Origin: Planctomycetaceae bacterium
Lineage (GTDB): Bacteria; Planctomycetota; Planctomycetia; Pirellulales; UBA1268
Length of the DNA: 35,335 nt
Assembly: GCA_947459185.1 (NCBI GenBank)
Contig: CANHCU010000030.1
Span: 1 to 35,335, forward strand
Reading direction: 5' to 3'
Position 1 is the first letter of the stretch. Every line of letters starts with the position of its first letter. The notes beneath the pieces were generated by a model that was not told the DNA's origin, did not search any database, and was given only the letters and a program-made list of their open reading frames with translations. Made by a program: the position numbers and the translations under genes. Shown here piece by piece: positions 8,538 through 18,227 of the stretch.

Positions 8538-10336
8538 GCCGTTGCAGCCGGGCTTGCGGCGGCCGACTGCGGTTCGCCGTGGTGCTCGCGAGCCACCTTC
8601 GCCTCCTGCTCCCGGCAGTAGCCCTCGAAGGTGAGTTCGTTGAACATCTTCGCCAGCACCCGCCGCAGCAGCCCCTTCAACGTGGCGTCGGAGAGGCCCT
8701 CGAGGGCCCGCACGGCCTGCTCCTTGTAGCTTTCAAGAAGGAGCGCCGCCTTCTCGTCGGCCTTGGCCGTGCGGATCGCCTCTCGCAGGCGGTCGGGCGT
8801 GGCTGCGGGGTGGGGCTTCCCCGCCGTGATGGCGGCGAGCATCTCGCGGTCATCGCCGCGGGCCCGTTCGGCGGCGAGGGCGAGGACGACACTCGGCCGC
8901 GACTCGACGTTGCTCACAAGCCCAGCGTCATCGAGCATGTCTTCGAGGTCATCCTTGATCTGGTAGGCGATGCCCACCGCCTCGCTGTAAGCCCGCAAGG
9001 CATCGGACACCTCGTCCGCCCGGCCGGCGCCGATGGCAGCCAGTTGCAGCGCCACGTCGAACGCGGGCGATGTCTTGAGCCGGAAGATCTCCAGCACCTG
9101 GCGGCTGGCCAACTGCGAGGGATTGCGGCTCCAGGCGAGTTCGGCACCCTGCCCCTGACAGAGCAGACGCTGCGCACCGGCGGCCTCGCGAACGGCGGCG
9201 CGGATGCGATCGGCATCAAGGCCTGACTCCGCCAGCAAACGATAGCCCTCGCCGATCAGCAGGTCGCCCACGTTGAGTGCAATCGGCACGCCGTGCGCTC
9301 CGCAGAGCGTCGGCTCGCCATACCGTTCCAAATCGCCGTCCTCGATGTCGTCGTGGACGAGCGACGCCTTGTGGAAGCATTCCACCGCCACGGCGATCCG
9401 CTGGATCGCATCGATCGACCGTTGGTCGTGATCGGTGTGCTCAGCGTCGTTCTCGCCACCGTCACCCGGCCGCAGCGCCTGGAACACTGCCGCAGCCAGA
9501 AAGGGCCGCCACCGTCGGCCGCCGACGGCCAGCCACTCCCGGCCGATCTCCTCTGCATGGCCCACCGGCGGCCCCATCAGCCGATCGAGCGCCGGCCGTT
9601 CGAACCACGTCTTCACGGTGTCGTGCAGGCCGCCAAGATCGAGCCGACGCGACCGGTCGGCCGCCTCGAGGTGGATGTAGTCCCAGACCCAGTCCACATC
9701 GACCGTCGTATCGATGCAGTCGTCCTGCAACAGCGGCACGGCCACAGCAGGAATCGCCGCCGCTTGCACGTGCGAAAATGTTTTTTCAAGCACCGCCATG
9801 CAGCTCACGCCGACGATTGCCTCGATCGTACCGGTCTGCACCATCGCCATCACCAGTGCCGAGCCTTCGGCCACGAGCACCGCGTAGCCAAGCCGCTCGG
9901 CCTCCGCCTGAAAATCCTGGATCGAGCAGAGGCCGCACTGTTTGCAGAGCAGGCCGAATTCGTCGAAGGGCGCCGGGCAGCGGTTCTCCACCCGCAGGCA
10001 CTTGGGCATGAGCAGGAGCCGGCGCTCGAAGGGCACGGCAGCGAGGGCGTCGCGCCACGACTCGTTATTGACCGTGACGACCGCGTAATCGAGATACGTC
10101 TCGGGGAGCCCCGCCTCGGCGAGCGCGGCGGTCGCCCGCCGACGGAGTTCCTCCATGCCCAGTGGAGGCACGGCACGGTCATGGGTCATCCCGCGACGCA
10201 CGGCATCGCGGAGGGAATCGCGATCCGCCTTCGTCGGGGGAATGCCGGCCTGCGGCGGCCGCGACCGGATCACCGCTGGCGGCACCGGTGGCGGTAGGAT
10301 CGCAAGCGCAATCGTCGCTGGGTCTACGGTGGACAT
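8534..10336 (-). CDS. DUF116 domain plus polyprenyl diphosphate synthase fusion protein
   Basis: Start chosen at internal ATG (MSTVDPATIALAI...) in ORF 8534-10579. N-terminal Cys-rich DUF116-like 'MPKCLRVENRCPAPFDEFGLLCKQCGLCSIQDF'; C-terminal 'GGRRWRPFLAAAVF', FARM 'SLVHDDIEDGDL', SARM 'AYQIKDDLEDMLDD'. Confidence 0.9.
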   Translation of the reverse strand: MSTVDPATIALAILPPPVPPAVIRSRPPQAGIPPTKADRDSLRDAVRRGMTHDRAVPPLGMEELRRRATAALAEAGLPETYLDYAVVTVNNESWRDALAAVPFERRLLLMPKCLRVENRCPAPFDEFGLLCKQCGLCSIQDFQAEAERLGYAVLVAEGSALVMAMVQTGTIEAIVGVSCMAVLEKTFSHVQAAAIPAVAVPLLQDDCIDTTVDVDWVWDYIHLEAADRSRRLDLGGLHDTVKTWFERPALDRLMGPPVGHAEEIGREWLAVGGRRWRPFLAAAVFQALRPGDGGENDAEHTDHDQRSIDAIQRIAVAVECFHKASLVHDDIEDGDLERYGEPTLCGAHGVPIALNVGDLLIGEGYRLLAESGLDADRIRAAVREAAGAQRLLCQGQGAELAWSRNPSQLASRQVLEIFRLKTSPAFDVALQLAAIGAGRADEVSDALRAYSEAVGIAYQIKDDLEDMLDDAGLVSNVESRPSVVLALAAERARGDDREMLAAITAGKPHPAATPDRLREAIRTAKADEKAALLLESYKEQAVRALEGLSDATLKGLLRRVLAKMFNELTFEGYCREQEAKVAREHHGEPQSAAASPAATA

Positions 10337-10388
10337 CGCGGGCACCTCTCCGGGGGAATCCACAGTATGCCGTTTGGCGCGGTCTTCG

Positions 10389-11303
10389 TCAGGCCGTCCC
10401 ACCCGCATCAGCAGCTCCAGCCGCCTCTTTCGCGGCAGAAGCCCGGGCAGCTGCCGCCTCGACCCGCCGCTGAATCTCCTCGGGAGATGGCAGGGCATCG
10501 AGCACCTCGCGGGGGATCTGCGCCGCGTCTGCGAGCTTTGTGAGGCACCGCCGCCGTTCGGCCAACGCCTGATCGGCACTCCGCTCCTTGGAGAACCTGG
10601 TCTTGGCGTCGGCGCTCCGCTCCCTGAGCTTGGCGTAGATGTCGCCGCCGAGGAGCGCGGAGATGTCGACCTTCATCTTCTCGCGGTGAATGTCCGATTC
10701 CGCCACCGGGCCGCCGTCGATCGGGCCCGCGTGATACTTCGGAAACATGATCGCCACCTCGGGGCAGACCCGCGAGCAGGCTGGGCAGTTGACCTTGCAG
10801 TTAGCCGGGTTCTCGACACGCAGCGTGTGGTCGGTCGCCACGCCGTACACGTCGAACAGGCAGAAGCTCAGGCACTGCATGCAGTTGGTGCACCGAGCCG
10901 TGTCGATCACCGGAAACCACGGCTTCCACGTCTCGGCTGTGTTGGCGATCGGTCCGTTGGCGACGGCAGACGCCTCCGGCGGCCGGTTCATCCGCCGCTC
11001 GCCCCGGGCCTCTTCGACAGCGGCGACGGTCTCGCCGACCGACAGCCCCGTGACGTCGCGAATCGTCACGTCACACCGTCCACTGGCATCACCCACTACG
11101 GGCGGCCCGTCAGAAAAACAGCCGATCACGATCATCGCGCCGCCGGCCTGGAGGTCGGCCGCGGCCGCCCCGGCCCGCGTGACGGCATACCCGCGGTCGA
11201 GAAGCGCTGCAAAGATGCTGGCTCGGTCGGTGGCGGGCAGCGGTGTGGCACCCGCACCCTCGTAGACGACCACCCGCGGCGGAAGCAACGCTTCAGCGAT
11301 CAT
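10389..11303 (-). CDS. 4Fe-4S ferredoxin-type protein
   Basis: 'DTARCTNCMQCLSFCLFDVYGV' and 'NCKVNCPACSRVCPEVAIMFPKY' cluster motifs. Confidence 0.88.
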   Translation of the reverse strand: MIAEALLPPRVVVYEGAGATPLPATDRASIFAALLDRGYAVTRAGAAAADLQAGGAMIVIGCFSDGPPVVGDASGRCDVTIRDVTGLSVGETVAAVEEARGERRMNRPPEASAVANGPIANTAETWKPWFPVIDTARCTNCMQCLSFCLFDVYGVATDHTLRVENPANCKVNCPACSRVCPEVAIMFPKYHAGPIDGGPVAESDIHREKMKVDISALLGGDIYAKLRERSADAKTRFSKERSADQALAERRRCLTKLADAAQIPREVLDALPSPEEIQRRVEAAAARASAAKEAAGAADAGGTA

Positions 11304-11692
11304 GATCGGGCTCCGTCGGGAACCGCGAGCCCGCCGGCCAGCACGGCCTCCGCGGTGTCGGTCCGCATGTTGAGGATCTCCACGCCCTGCTTCGGCAGCG
11401 GTGCATCGGCGAGGGCGAAGAGCCCCTGCACGGCCCGGGGCCAGCAGGCGAATATCCTGAGCGGACGATCGCCACGGGCCAGTTCTGCCAGGTGCGGATC
11501 GCGACGGGCGGCCATCTCGCAGAGATCGGGCACCATTTCAAAGCCACGGCCAGCCGCCGCGAGGCCCTCGAGCACGGCATCCTTGACGGCGGCCGGTACC
11601 ACCTGTGCATACGCGCAGCGGCAATAGAGGATCCGCGTGCTGTCGTCGGCCGGCATGGCGGCCGTTGCTGCCTGTGGTTGTGGCTCGGTCAT
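11300..11692 (-). CDS. Small conserved-looking Cys-containing protein, unknown function
   Basis: MTEPQPQAATAAMPADDSTRILYCRCAYAQVVPAAVKDAVLEGL...MVPDLCEMAARRD...LRIFACWPRAVQGLFALAD...; ATGA overlaps with both neighbours. This start fits better than the 331-aa ORF, which overlaps the radical SAM gene. Confidence 0.78.
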   Translation of the reverse strand: MTEPQPQAATAAMPADDSTRILYCRCAYAQVVPAAVKDAVLEGLAAAGRGFEMVPDLCEMAARRDPHLAELARGDRPLRIFACWPRAVQGLFALADAPLPKQGVEILNMRTDTAEAVLAGGLAVPDGARS

Positions 11693-12903
11693 GGGTGGAT
11701 CCTTCCCGCCGCCGGATACGTACCGAAGTCGTTGAACCAATACCGCTTCGCAAAACGATACATCCAGTGCTTTTCCGGAATCTCGCGGCCCGGGAGATCC
11801 TGGCTCGACCGGGGCGTCATCGCCAGCAGCTCCTGGCGGGCGGTGCCACGCTGGGTCGTGTCGTGCGCCCCGTGGCGGTCGGCGATCTCGAGGATCAGAC
11901 GCGGATTCTCGAGCACCACGCAGCCGCGGCTGTGGCTGGCTGCCGCGTCGCGCATGTCTTTCAAAAACGCCGACTGCGTCACCTGCTCGTAGAACGATCC
12001 CGTGCCGACCTGTTCTACCGCCAGTTGGATGATCGGGCAGGGTTCGATGCCGCCCGACGGGCCGACATGGTGCGTGAGGCCGACCGCCATCGGGCAGAGC
12101 GCGTCTCCCTTGTCGTCGTAGTAGGCGTCGACAATCGCGATCGGGAGCCTCGCCCGCTGTTCCACCACGAACTGTCTCACGCGGACGAGCTGGTCGGGCG
12201 TGAGCGCCAGTTCCGGCGACGCCTCCGGGCCGACCGGGCGATAGCCATGAAACCAGGCGTAGTGCACGCCCAGGTCGATCAGCCGCCGGAGCCACTCCTC
12301 GGTGAGCATCGTGTCGATGTTGGAGCGGCAGAGGCTTGTGGCCACGCCCGTGATCAGTCGAGCCTCGAGGCAGAGTTCGAGGCCACGGAGCGAACGGCTG
12401 AGCACCTGACGGTTGCCGCGGCGGATGTCGCTCGTCGCCGCGTCACCCTCGATGCTCACCAGCGGCGTGGCGTTGCCGAGAGCCTGGAGGCGGCGGGCCA
12501 CCTCGGGCGTGATCAGCTGGCCGTTGGTGAAGATCTGGAAGTAGCAGTCGGGGTGGGCGGCCAGCAGGTCGAGTAGCCGCGGGTGGAGGAATGGTTCGCC
12601 ACCGAGCAGTCCGAAGAACACGTTGCCGTGCGCCTTCGCGTCACGGACGAGTGCATCGAGCGTCTCGAACGGAACCATCGTCCGGGGCGCCTGGACGTCA
12701 ACCCAACAGCCCTGGCACTTGAGGTTGCAGGAGTTGATGATCGAGAGATGGAGAAACGGCGGGAAGACGACTCCGCGACGCTGTCTCGCCTTGAATTTCT
12801 CGACGGCGATCAGCCCCTTCACGCCGAAATTCCAGCCGAATTTCCAGAGGCAGTTGGGCGCCACCGACGACAGCATGTGGCCGGCCATCCGGGGGAGGAT
12901 CAT
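11689..12903 (-). CDS. Radical SAM protein with C-terminal Cys-containing region
   Basis: CxxxCxxC 'INSCNLKCQGCWVD', 'FGLLGGEPFLHPRLLDLL', 'FTNGQLI', C-terminal 'CPMAVGLTHHVGPSGGIEPCPIIQ'. Confidence 0.92.
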   Translation of the reverse strand: MILPRMAGHMLSSVAPNCLWKFGWNFGVKGLIAVEKFKARQRRGVVFPPFLHLSIINSCNLKCQGCWVDVQAPRTMVPFETLDALVRDAKAHGNVFFGLLGGEPFLHPRLLDLLAAHPDCYFQIFTNGQLITPEVARRLQALGNATPLVSIEGDAATSDIRRGNRQVLSRSLRGLELCLEARLITGVATSLCRSNIDTMLTEEWLRRLIDLGVHYAWFHGYRPVGPEASPELALTPDQLVRVRQFVVEQRARLPIAIVDAYYDDKGDALCPMAVGLTHHVGPSGGIEPCPIIQLAVEQVGTGSFYEQVTQSAFLKDMRDAAASHSRGCVVLENPRLILEIADRHGAHDTTQRGTARQELLAMTPRSSQDLPGREIPEKHWMYRFAKRYWFNDFGTYPAAGRIHP

Positions 12904-12916
12904 GGCGTGACTCGTG

Positions 12917-13000
12917 AATGGGACGGGAGCGATTTTCGCGGGGCGGAGGGGAAAGGTGACGGGATCGAGTTGTTGGGGCGAAAGTCGCTCCCGTCCCCAT
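12917..13000. repeat. REP-like inverted repeat (20-bp arms, one mismatch)
   Basis: Left arm 12920-12939 GGGACGGGAGCGATTTTCGC; right arm 12978-12997 GCGAAAGTCGCTCCCGTCCC (reverse complement GGGACGGGAGCGACTTTCGC); ends just before the CobW stop codon. Confidence 0.8.
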
Positions 13001-14116
13001 TTATACCCGCGAGGGGATCCGGTGGGTGGGCACGGGCCGGCCCGGGCGGAAGTGTTCGAGATGGATGACCTCGTGGGGCACGTTTGCCGCCGCGGCCGAC
13101 ACCGCCGCCCGTACCGCCCGCTCGAGGTCTGCCGGGTCGGCCTCGGCCCGCAGGTTCACAAGCAGCCGGCCGATATCCACCGGCTCAGCGAGCCGGTGGG
13201 AGAGGTGGGCCGAGTCGGCGGTGCGAACGAGATTCGCGGCGGCGAGTTCGTAGGGATCCCCCTCGATCGCGAGCGTGCCCTTGAGATGCGCGATTTCGTG
13301 GCCGCTGGCGGCAAGTGCCTCGCGGATCTGCGAAAGGATCGCCACGAGCAGTTCGTTGCCGTCAAACTCAGCCGCATCAGCCGCCCCGATCCGCACTTCG
13401 GCATTGAGCCAGCCGAGCAGCGACTCTCCGAGTGCGTAGCGGTCGTAATCGATCTCGGCAATCGCCGCGGCCTGTGATGTGTCGGCCAGCAGCCGAGCAA
13501 ACCACGGCTCGAGGCCCGTGCCATCGCGGGCCGAGCATTCGAGGACGGATGCCCGCGGGTTCACCGCCGCGAAAGCTGCCCGCAGTCGTTCGAGTCGCGG
13601 GGCATCAACGAGGTCGCACTTGTTGATGACGATGATCTCCGCCTCTTCCAACTGCTTGCGATAGATGTAGCCAACGTGTTCGGAGAGCTTCGCGTCGGCG
13701 AGCCCCAGCACCCGTTCGGCCCGCAGCGGATCGACGACCACGCTCATCGGGGCCACGGTGAACCGGTCGCTGTAGATCTGCTCCAGTGGCAGAGTCACTG
13801 TCGCCACAAGGTCGGTGCAGCTGCCCACCGGCTCGGCGATCAGCACGTCGGGCGCGGTCTCCCGCACCAGCGACTCGGCCGCCTCGACCAGCGACGTGAA
13901 CCGGCAGCAGAAGCAGCCGCCCACGATCTCCTCGACGGGCATCCGGTGGGCCGCGGCGAGCGCCGTATCGACGAGCCCTCCACCCTGATCGTTTGTGACC
14001 AGTCCCACGCGGAGGCCACGGGCGGTGAGCCAGTCGGCCAGCCGCAGGATCGACGTTGTCTTGCCGGCCCCGAGAAAGCCGCCAACCATGATGTATCGGG
14101 CTGTCGCGACGGTCAT
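13001..14116 (-). CDS. CobW/HypB/UreG-family (COG0523-like) GTPase
   Basis: Walker A 'GGFLGAGKTTSILRL', metal motif 'GGCFCC', 'INKCD' (NKxD). Confidence 0.92.
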   Translation of the reverse strand: MTVATARYIMVGGFLGAGKTTSILRLADWLTARGLRVGLVTNDQGGGLVDTALAAAHRMPVEEIVGGCFCCRFTSLVEAAESLVRETAPDVLIAEPVGSCTDLVATVTLPLEQIYSDRFTVAPMSVVVDPLRAERVLGLADAKLSEHVGYIYRKQLEEAEIIVINKCDLVDAPRLERLRAAFAAVNPRASVLECSARDGTGLEPWFARLLADTSQAAAIAEIDYDRYALGESLLGWLNAEVRIGAADAAEFDGNELLVAILSQIREALAASGHEIAHLKGTLAIEGDPYELAAANLVRTADSAHLSHRLAEPVDIGRLLVNLRAEADPADLERAVRAAVSAAAANVPHEVIHLEHFRPGRPVPTHRIPSRV

Positions 14117-14673
14117 ACATCGTCTCCCGGTTCAGACTCGTCAGATGGGGCGGGCATCTCACCAGCATGCCCGTCGCCATCACTATAGCGGGAGGCCTGC
14201 AGCTGATTGATCGTCGCGGTGAGCAGCGCGATGTAGCCGTGGACGTCGAGATGGCCCGGCGTGGGCGTGCCCTGCACAGCATAGAGCCAGCCGGCGCCGT
14301 AGGGGTCGGAATGCGTGAGGCAGGCTTCGGCGGTGAGCGCCGGATTGGACGACTGCAGCGTCCCATCGACCACGCAGAAGAGTTCGCTTACCGCCTTGAA
14401 GCCCTCGACGGTGCCGAGCCGCTCGCCGCCGGCGACGGTCTGGCCCGGCTTCACCTCCAGCACCATCTCCACCAGTTCGCCGAGCATCCGCGTGGCGAAC
14501 TTCGTGAAGCCGACGTGCCAGAGCCGCGGCGTGTCGCCGCGAGCGTCGCGAGTTCCCGCGTCGTCGATGGGCCCGCCATCCGCGGGCCGCATCCAGAAAT
14601 GCGACGGAGTGTAGAGGCAGTCCACGGGGAACCGCGCCGAAAAGTGGGCATGCCGAAAGCGGACGGTTTCCAT
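14113..14673 (-). CDS. GcvH-like lipoyl-carrier protein
   Basis: 'LWHVGFTKFATRMLGELVEMVLEVKPGQTVAGGERLGTVEGFKAVSELFCVVDGTLQSSNPAL...DPYGAGWLYAV', matching the GcvH fold with the lipoyl Lys retained (EGFKAVSEL); ATGA overlap with the CobW gene. Confidence 0.85.
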   Translation of the reverse strand: METVRFRHAHFSARFPVDCLYTPSHFWMRPADGGPIDDAGTRDARGDTPRLWHVGFTKFATRMLGELVEMVLEVKPGQTVAGGERLGTVEGFKAVSELFCVVDGTLQSSNPALTAEACLTHSDPYGAGWLYAVQGTPTPGHLDVHGYIALLTATINQLQASRYSDGDGHAGEMPAPSDESEPGDDV

Positions 14674-14683
14674 GAGTGAAATG

Positions 14684-15706
14684 CTATCCGCCTACCACCC
14701 GCCCACGCAACGAACGCAGCCGGTCGAGCAGCCTTTTGATGTCAGCGGGCAGCGGGCTTTCGAAGCGGAGATCGTCCCCTGTTTCAGGATGCACGAATCC
14801 CAGTTCGGCGGCGTGCAGCATCACCCGCGGGGCCTGCGACGTGTCTTCCACTTTCATGTGCCGCGGGGCGGAGTAGACCCGCTCACCGCAGACCGGGTGG
14901 CCGATCTCGGCAAGATGGATGCGGATCTGGTGGGTGCGGCCGGTCTCGAGCCGGCACTCGACGAGCGTGAAGGCGTCGCCGAAGTGCTCGACGGGTTGGA
15001 CGTGGGTGACAGCCCGCTTTCCTTCCTCTGTCTCAGACGACCCGCGGCGGCCGTCACCGCGATCACGGATGAGGTTCGTCTGAATCGTGCCTGCCCCGAC
15101 CCGTCCCACGCAGATGGCGAGATACCGCCGGTGCGTGGTGTGGGCCCGGAACTGTTCGGCGAGGATCCGCTCGGCCGGAATCGTGCGGGCAAACACGACA
15201 AGCCCGCTCGTCTCCCGATCGATCCGATGCACCGCCCGCACCGGCGGGATGTGGCGGGGCTTTTTATTGCCGCGGGCCCCGTGGCGGGCGAAGAGATAGC
15301 GGGAGATCGCGTCGGGCACCAGTTCATCGAGCGTGGGCTGCACCTGCCGCCGCCGCGTCGGCCAGGAGAGTTCCTCGGTGTGCCGTGTGGTGGTGATGCC
15401 GGTCGGCTTGTCCACCACCACCACCTGATCGTCGAGATGGACGACCCGCACGTCGTCTGCCTTCGGGGGCGCGGCTGCGGCTGCGGCGAGCACCTTCACC
15501 ACCTCGCCATCCTTGAGCCGCCGCGCCGTGTCGGTGCAGATGTTGCCGTGAATCATCACCCGCCGCGACCGCACCAGCTTCTGCACCTGCGACCAACTCG
15601 CCGCACCGGACTCACCCGCGGCCAGCTTGGCGCGGAGAAAGGCCGCAACCGTCTGACCGCGATCGGCGGCGGTGACATGATGGACGATGCCGGGGGAGGG
15701 TTTCAT
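14684..15706 (-). CDS. RluA-family pseudouridine synthase
   Basis: 'VVDKPTGITTTRH', 'HRIDRETSGLVVFAR', 'GRTHQIRIHLAEIGHPVCGE'; S4-like N-terminus. Confidence 0.93.
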   Translation of the reverse strand: MKPSPGIVHHVTAADRGQTVAAFLRAKLAAGESGAASWSQVQKLVRSRRVMIHGNICTDTARRLKDGEVVKVLAAAAAAPPKADDVRVVHLDDQVVVVDKPTGITTTRHTEELSWPTRRRQVQPTLDELVPDAISRYLFARHGARGNKKPRHIPPVRAVHRIDRETSGLVVFARTIPAERILAEQFRAHTTHRRYLAICVGRVGAGTIQTNLIRDRGDGRRGSSETEEGKRAVTHVQPVEHFGDAFTLVECRLETGRTHQIRIHLAEIGHPVCGERVYSAPRHMKVEDTSQAPRVMLHAAELGFVHPETGDDLRFESPLPADIKRLLDRLRSLRGRVVGG

Positions 15707-15817
15707 GCCGCAAATCTAACACGGAGAATCCGGAGTGGGCGAAATCATGGGGGCTTCCAGCCGCTTGCCGTTGCGGGATTCCTGTCGGCTGTATTTCTGG
15801 ACTTGATGTATCCGTGA

Positions 15818-15949
15818 GGGGGTGCCCGTGCCCCGAGAGCCGGCGTTGCTGACCAGCGCAGGCAGGATGCCGGAGCGCAGTCAGCATCGAGTGAGCGCAG
15901 GGCAGGATGCCCGGAGCGAACGTCCGGCTCTCGGGGCACGGGCAGCCCC
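15818..15949. repeat. Composite structured element: about 30-bp terminal inverted repeat enclosing two compensatory small hairpins
   Basis: Left arm GGGGGTGCCCGTGCCCCGAGAGCCGGCGTT (15818-15847); right arm AACGTCCGGCTCTCGGGGCACGGGCAGCCCC (15919-15949); internal GCGCAGGCAGGATGCCGGAGCG and GCGCAGGGCAGGATGCCCGGAGCG. Confidence 0.85.
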
Positions 15950-16013
15950 GAACCGTTGCCAGCGGGCGGCAGAAGCCCCGGCTTGACCGCAGTTTCCGCG
16001 GTTTTAGACTCTG

Positions 16014-16043
16014 TGGGGAGGCCTCAGTTCGGCAGCCTCCCCA
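16014..16043 (+). promoter_or_regulatory. Perfect 9-bp hairpin in the purA leader
   Basis: TGGGGAGGC-ctcagttcggca-GCCTCCCCA, 44 nt upstream of the purA start. Confidence 0.5.
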
Positions 16044-17402
16044 GGCGAGCCGTTTTCTCCTTCTTCTTCAGTGAGGACCTCCTTCCGTGCCCGGCACATG
16101 CGTTATCGGTCTGCAGTGGGGTGACGAAGCCAAAGGCAAGCTCGTCGATATCCTCACCGAGGACCACGAGATCGTCGTCCGCTATCAGGGCGGCGCCAAC
16201 GCCGGCCACACCGTCGTCTCCAACGGCCAGACCTGGAAGCTGTCCCTCATTCCTAGCGGCATCCTCCGCGACAACGTCACCTGCGTCATCACCGGTGGCG
16301 TGGCCCTCGATCCCGCCAGCGTGATCAGGGAGATCGACATGCTCGAAGGCCGCGGCGTGCGGGTCGAAGGCAAGCTGCGGATCAGCGACCGTGCCCACCT
16401 CGTGTTTCCGTGGCACGTGGCCGAAGACAAGCAACTCGACGGCAGTCTGTCGGGGGGCGAGGCGATCGGCACGACCGGCCGCGGCATCGGCCCCTGCTAT
16501 CGCGACAAGGTGGGGCGATCGCTGGCGATCCGTCTCGGCGATCTCTACCGCGAGGAGTTCCGCGGCCGCCTGGAACACATCGTCGGCATCAAGAACCAAC
16601 TATTGTCCGGCTGGAAGTCGGGGAGCGATAGCAAGCCTGAACTACTCGACGCCGCCGCGATCTACGACCAATACATGCAGTATGCGGAACGGCTACGGCC
16701 CTACGTGTTCGACACCACGGCCTACCTGCTCGACGCCATCGAGGGGGGCAGCCGCATGCTCTTCGAGGGGGCGCAGGGAGCGCTGCTCGACATCGACCAC
16801 GGCACCTTCCCATTCGTCACCAGCAGCAACTCATCCGGCGTCGGCGTGGCAAGCGGCTCCGGGATCCCCGGGCGATGGATCGAACGGGTGATCGGCGTCG
16901 TGAAGGCTTATTCAACGCGGGTCGGCGGTGGGCCGATGCCGACCGAACAGACCAATACCATCGGCGAACACCTCCGCGAACGCGGTCGTGAATACGGCAC
17001 GGTGACGATGCGACCGCGGCGGTGCGGCTGGTTCGACGCCGTCGCCGCCCGCTACACCGCGAGGCTGTCGGGCGTGGACGAACTGGCTGTGATGCTGCTC
17101 GACGTGCCGGGCGGTCTCGGCGAGCTGAAGATCTGCACCGCTTACATGGTGGATGGCAGGCAGACGAGCCACTTCCCCAGCCATGTGGACGATCTCAAAA
17201 AAGCCGAGCCTGTCTACGAGACGCTGCCCGGCTGGAGTGAGGACCTTTCGACGTACCGCAGCTACGATGCCCTGCCCGCAGCCGCGAAAGGGTATCTTGC
17301 CAGGATCGGAGAGTTGCTCGGGCGGCCGGTGGCGATCGTGTCAGTCGGCCCCGACCGCGAGCAGACGATCTTCTGCGACCGCACCGACCAGCAGCAGAAA
17401 CC

Positions 17403-18223
<821 letters not shown>

Positions 18224-18227
<4 letters not shown>

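Noticed and set aside
11300-12295. 331-aa minus-strand ORF as a single gene
   Set aside because: The N-terminal 200 residues overlap the radical SAM CDS in another frame; a 130-aa start at 11692 with ATGA coupling fits better.
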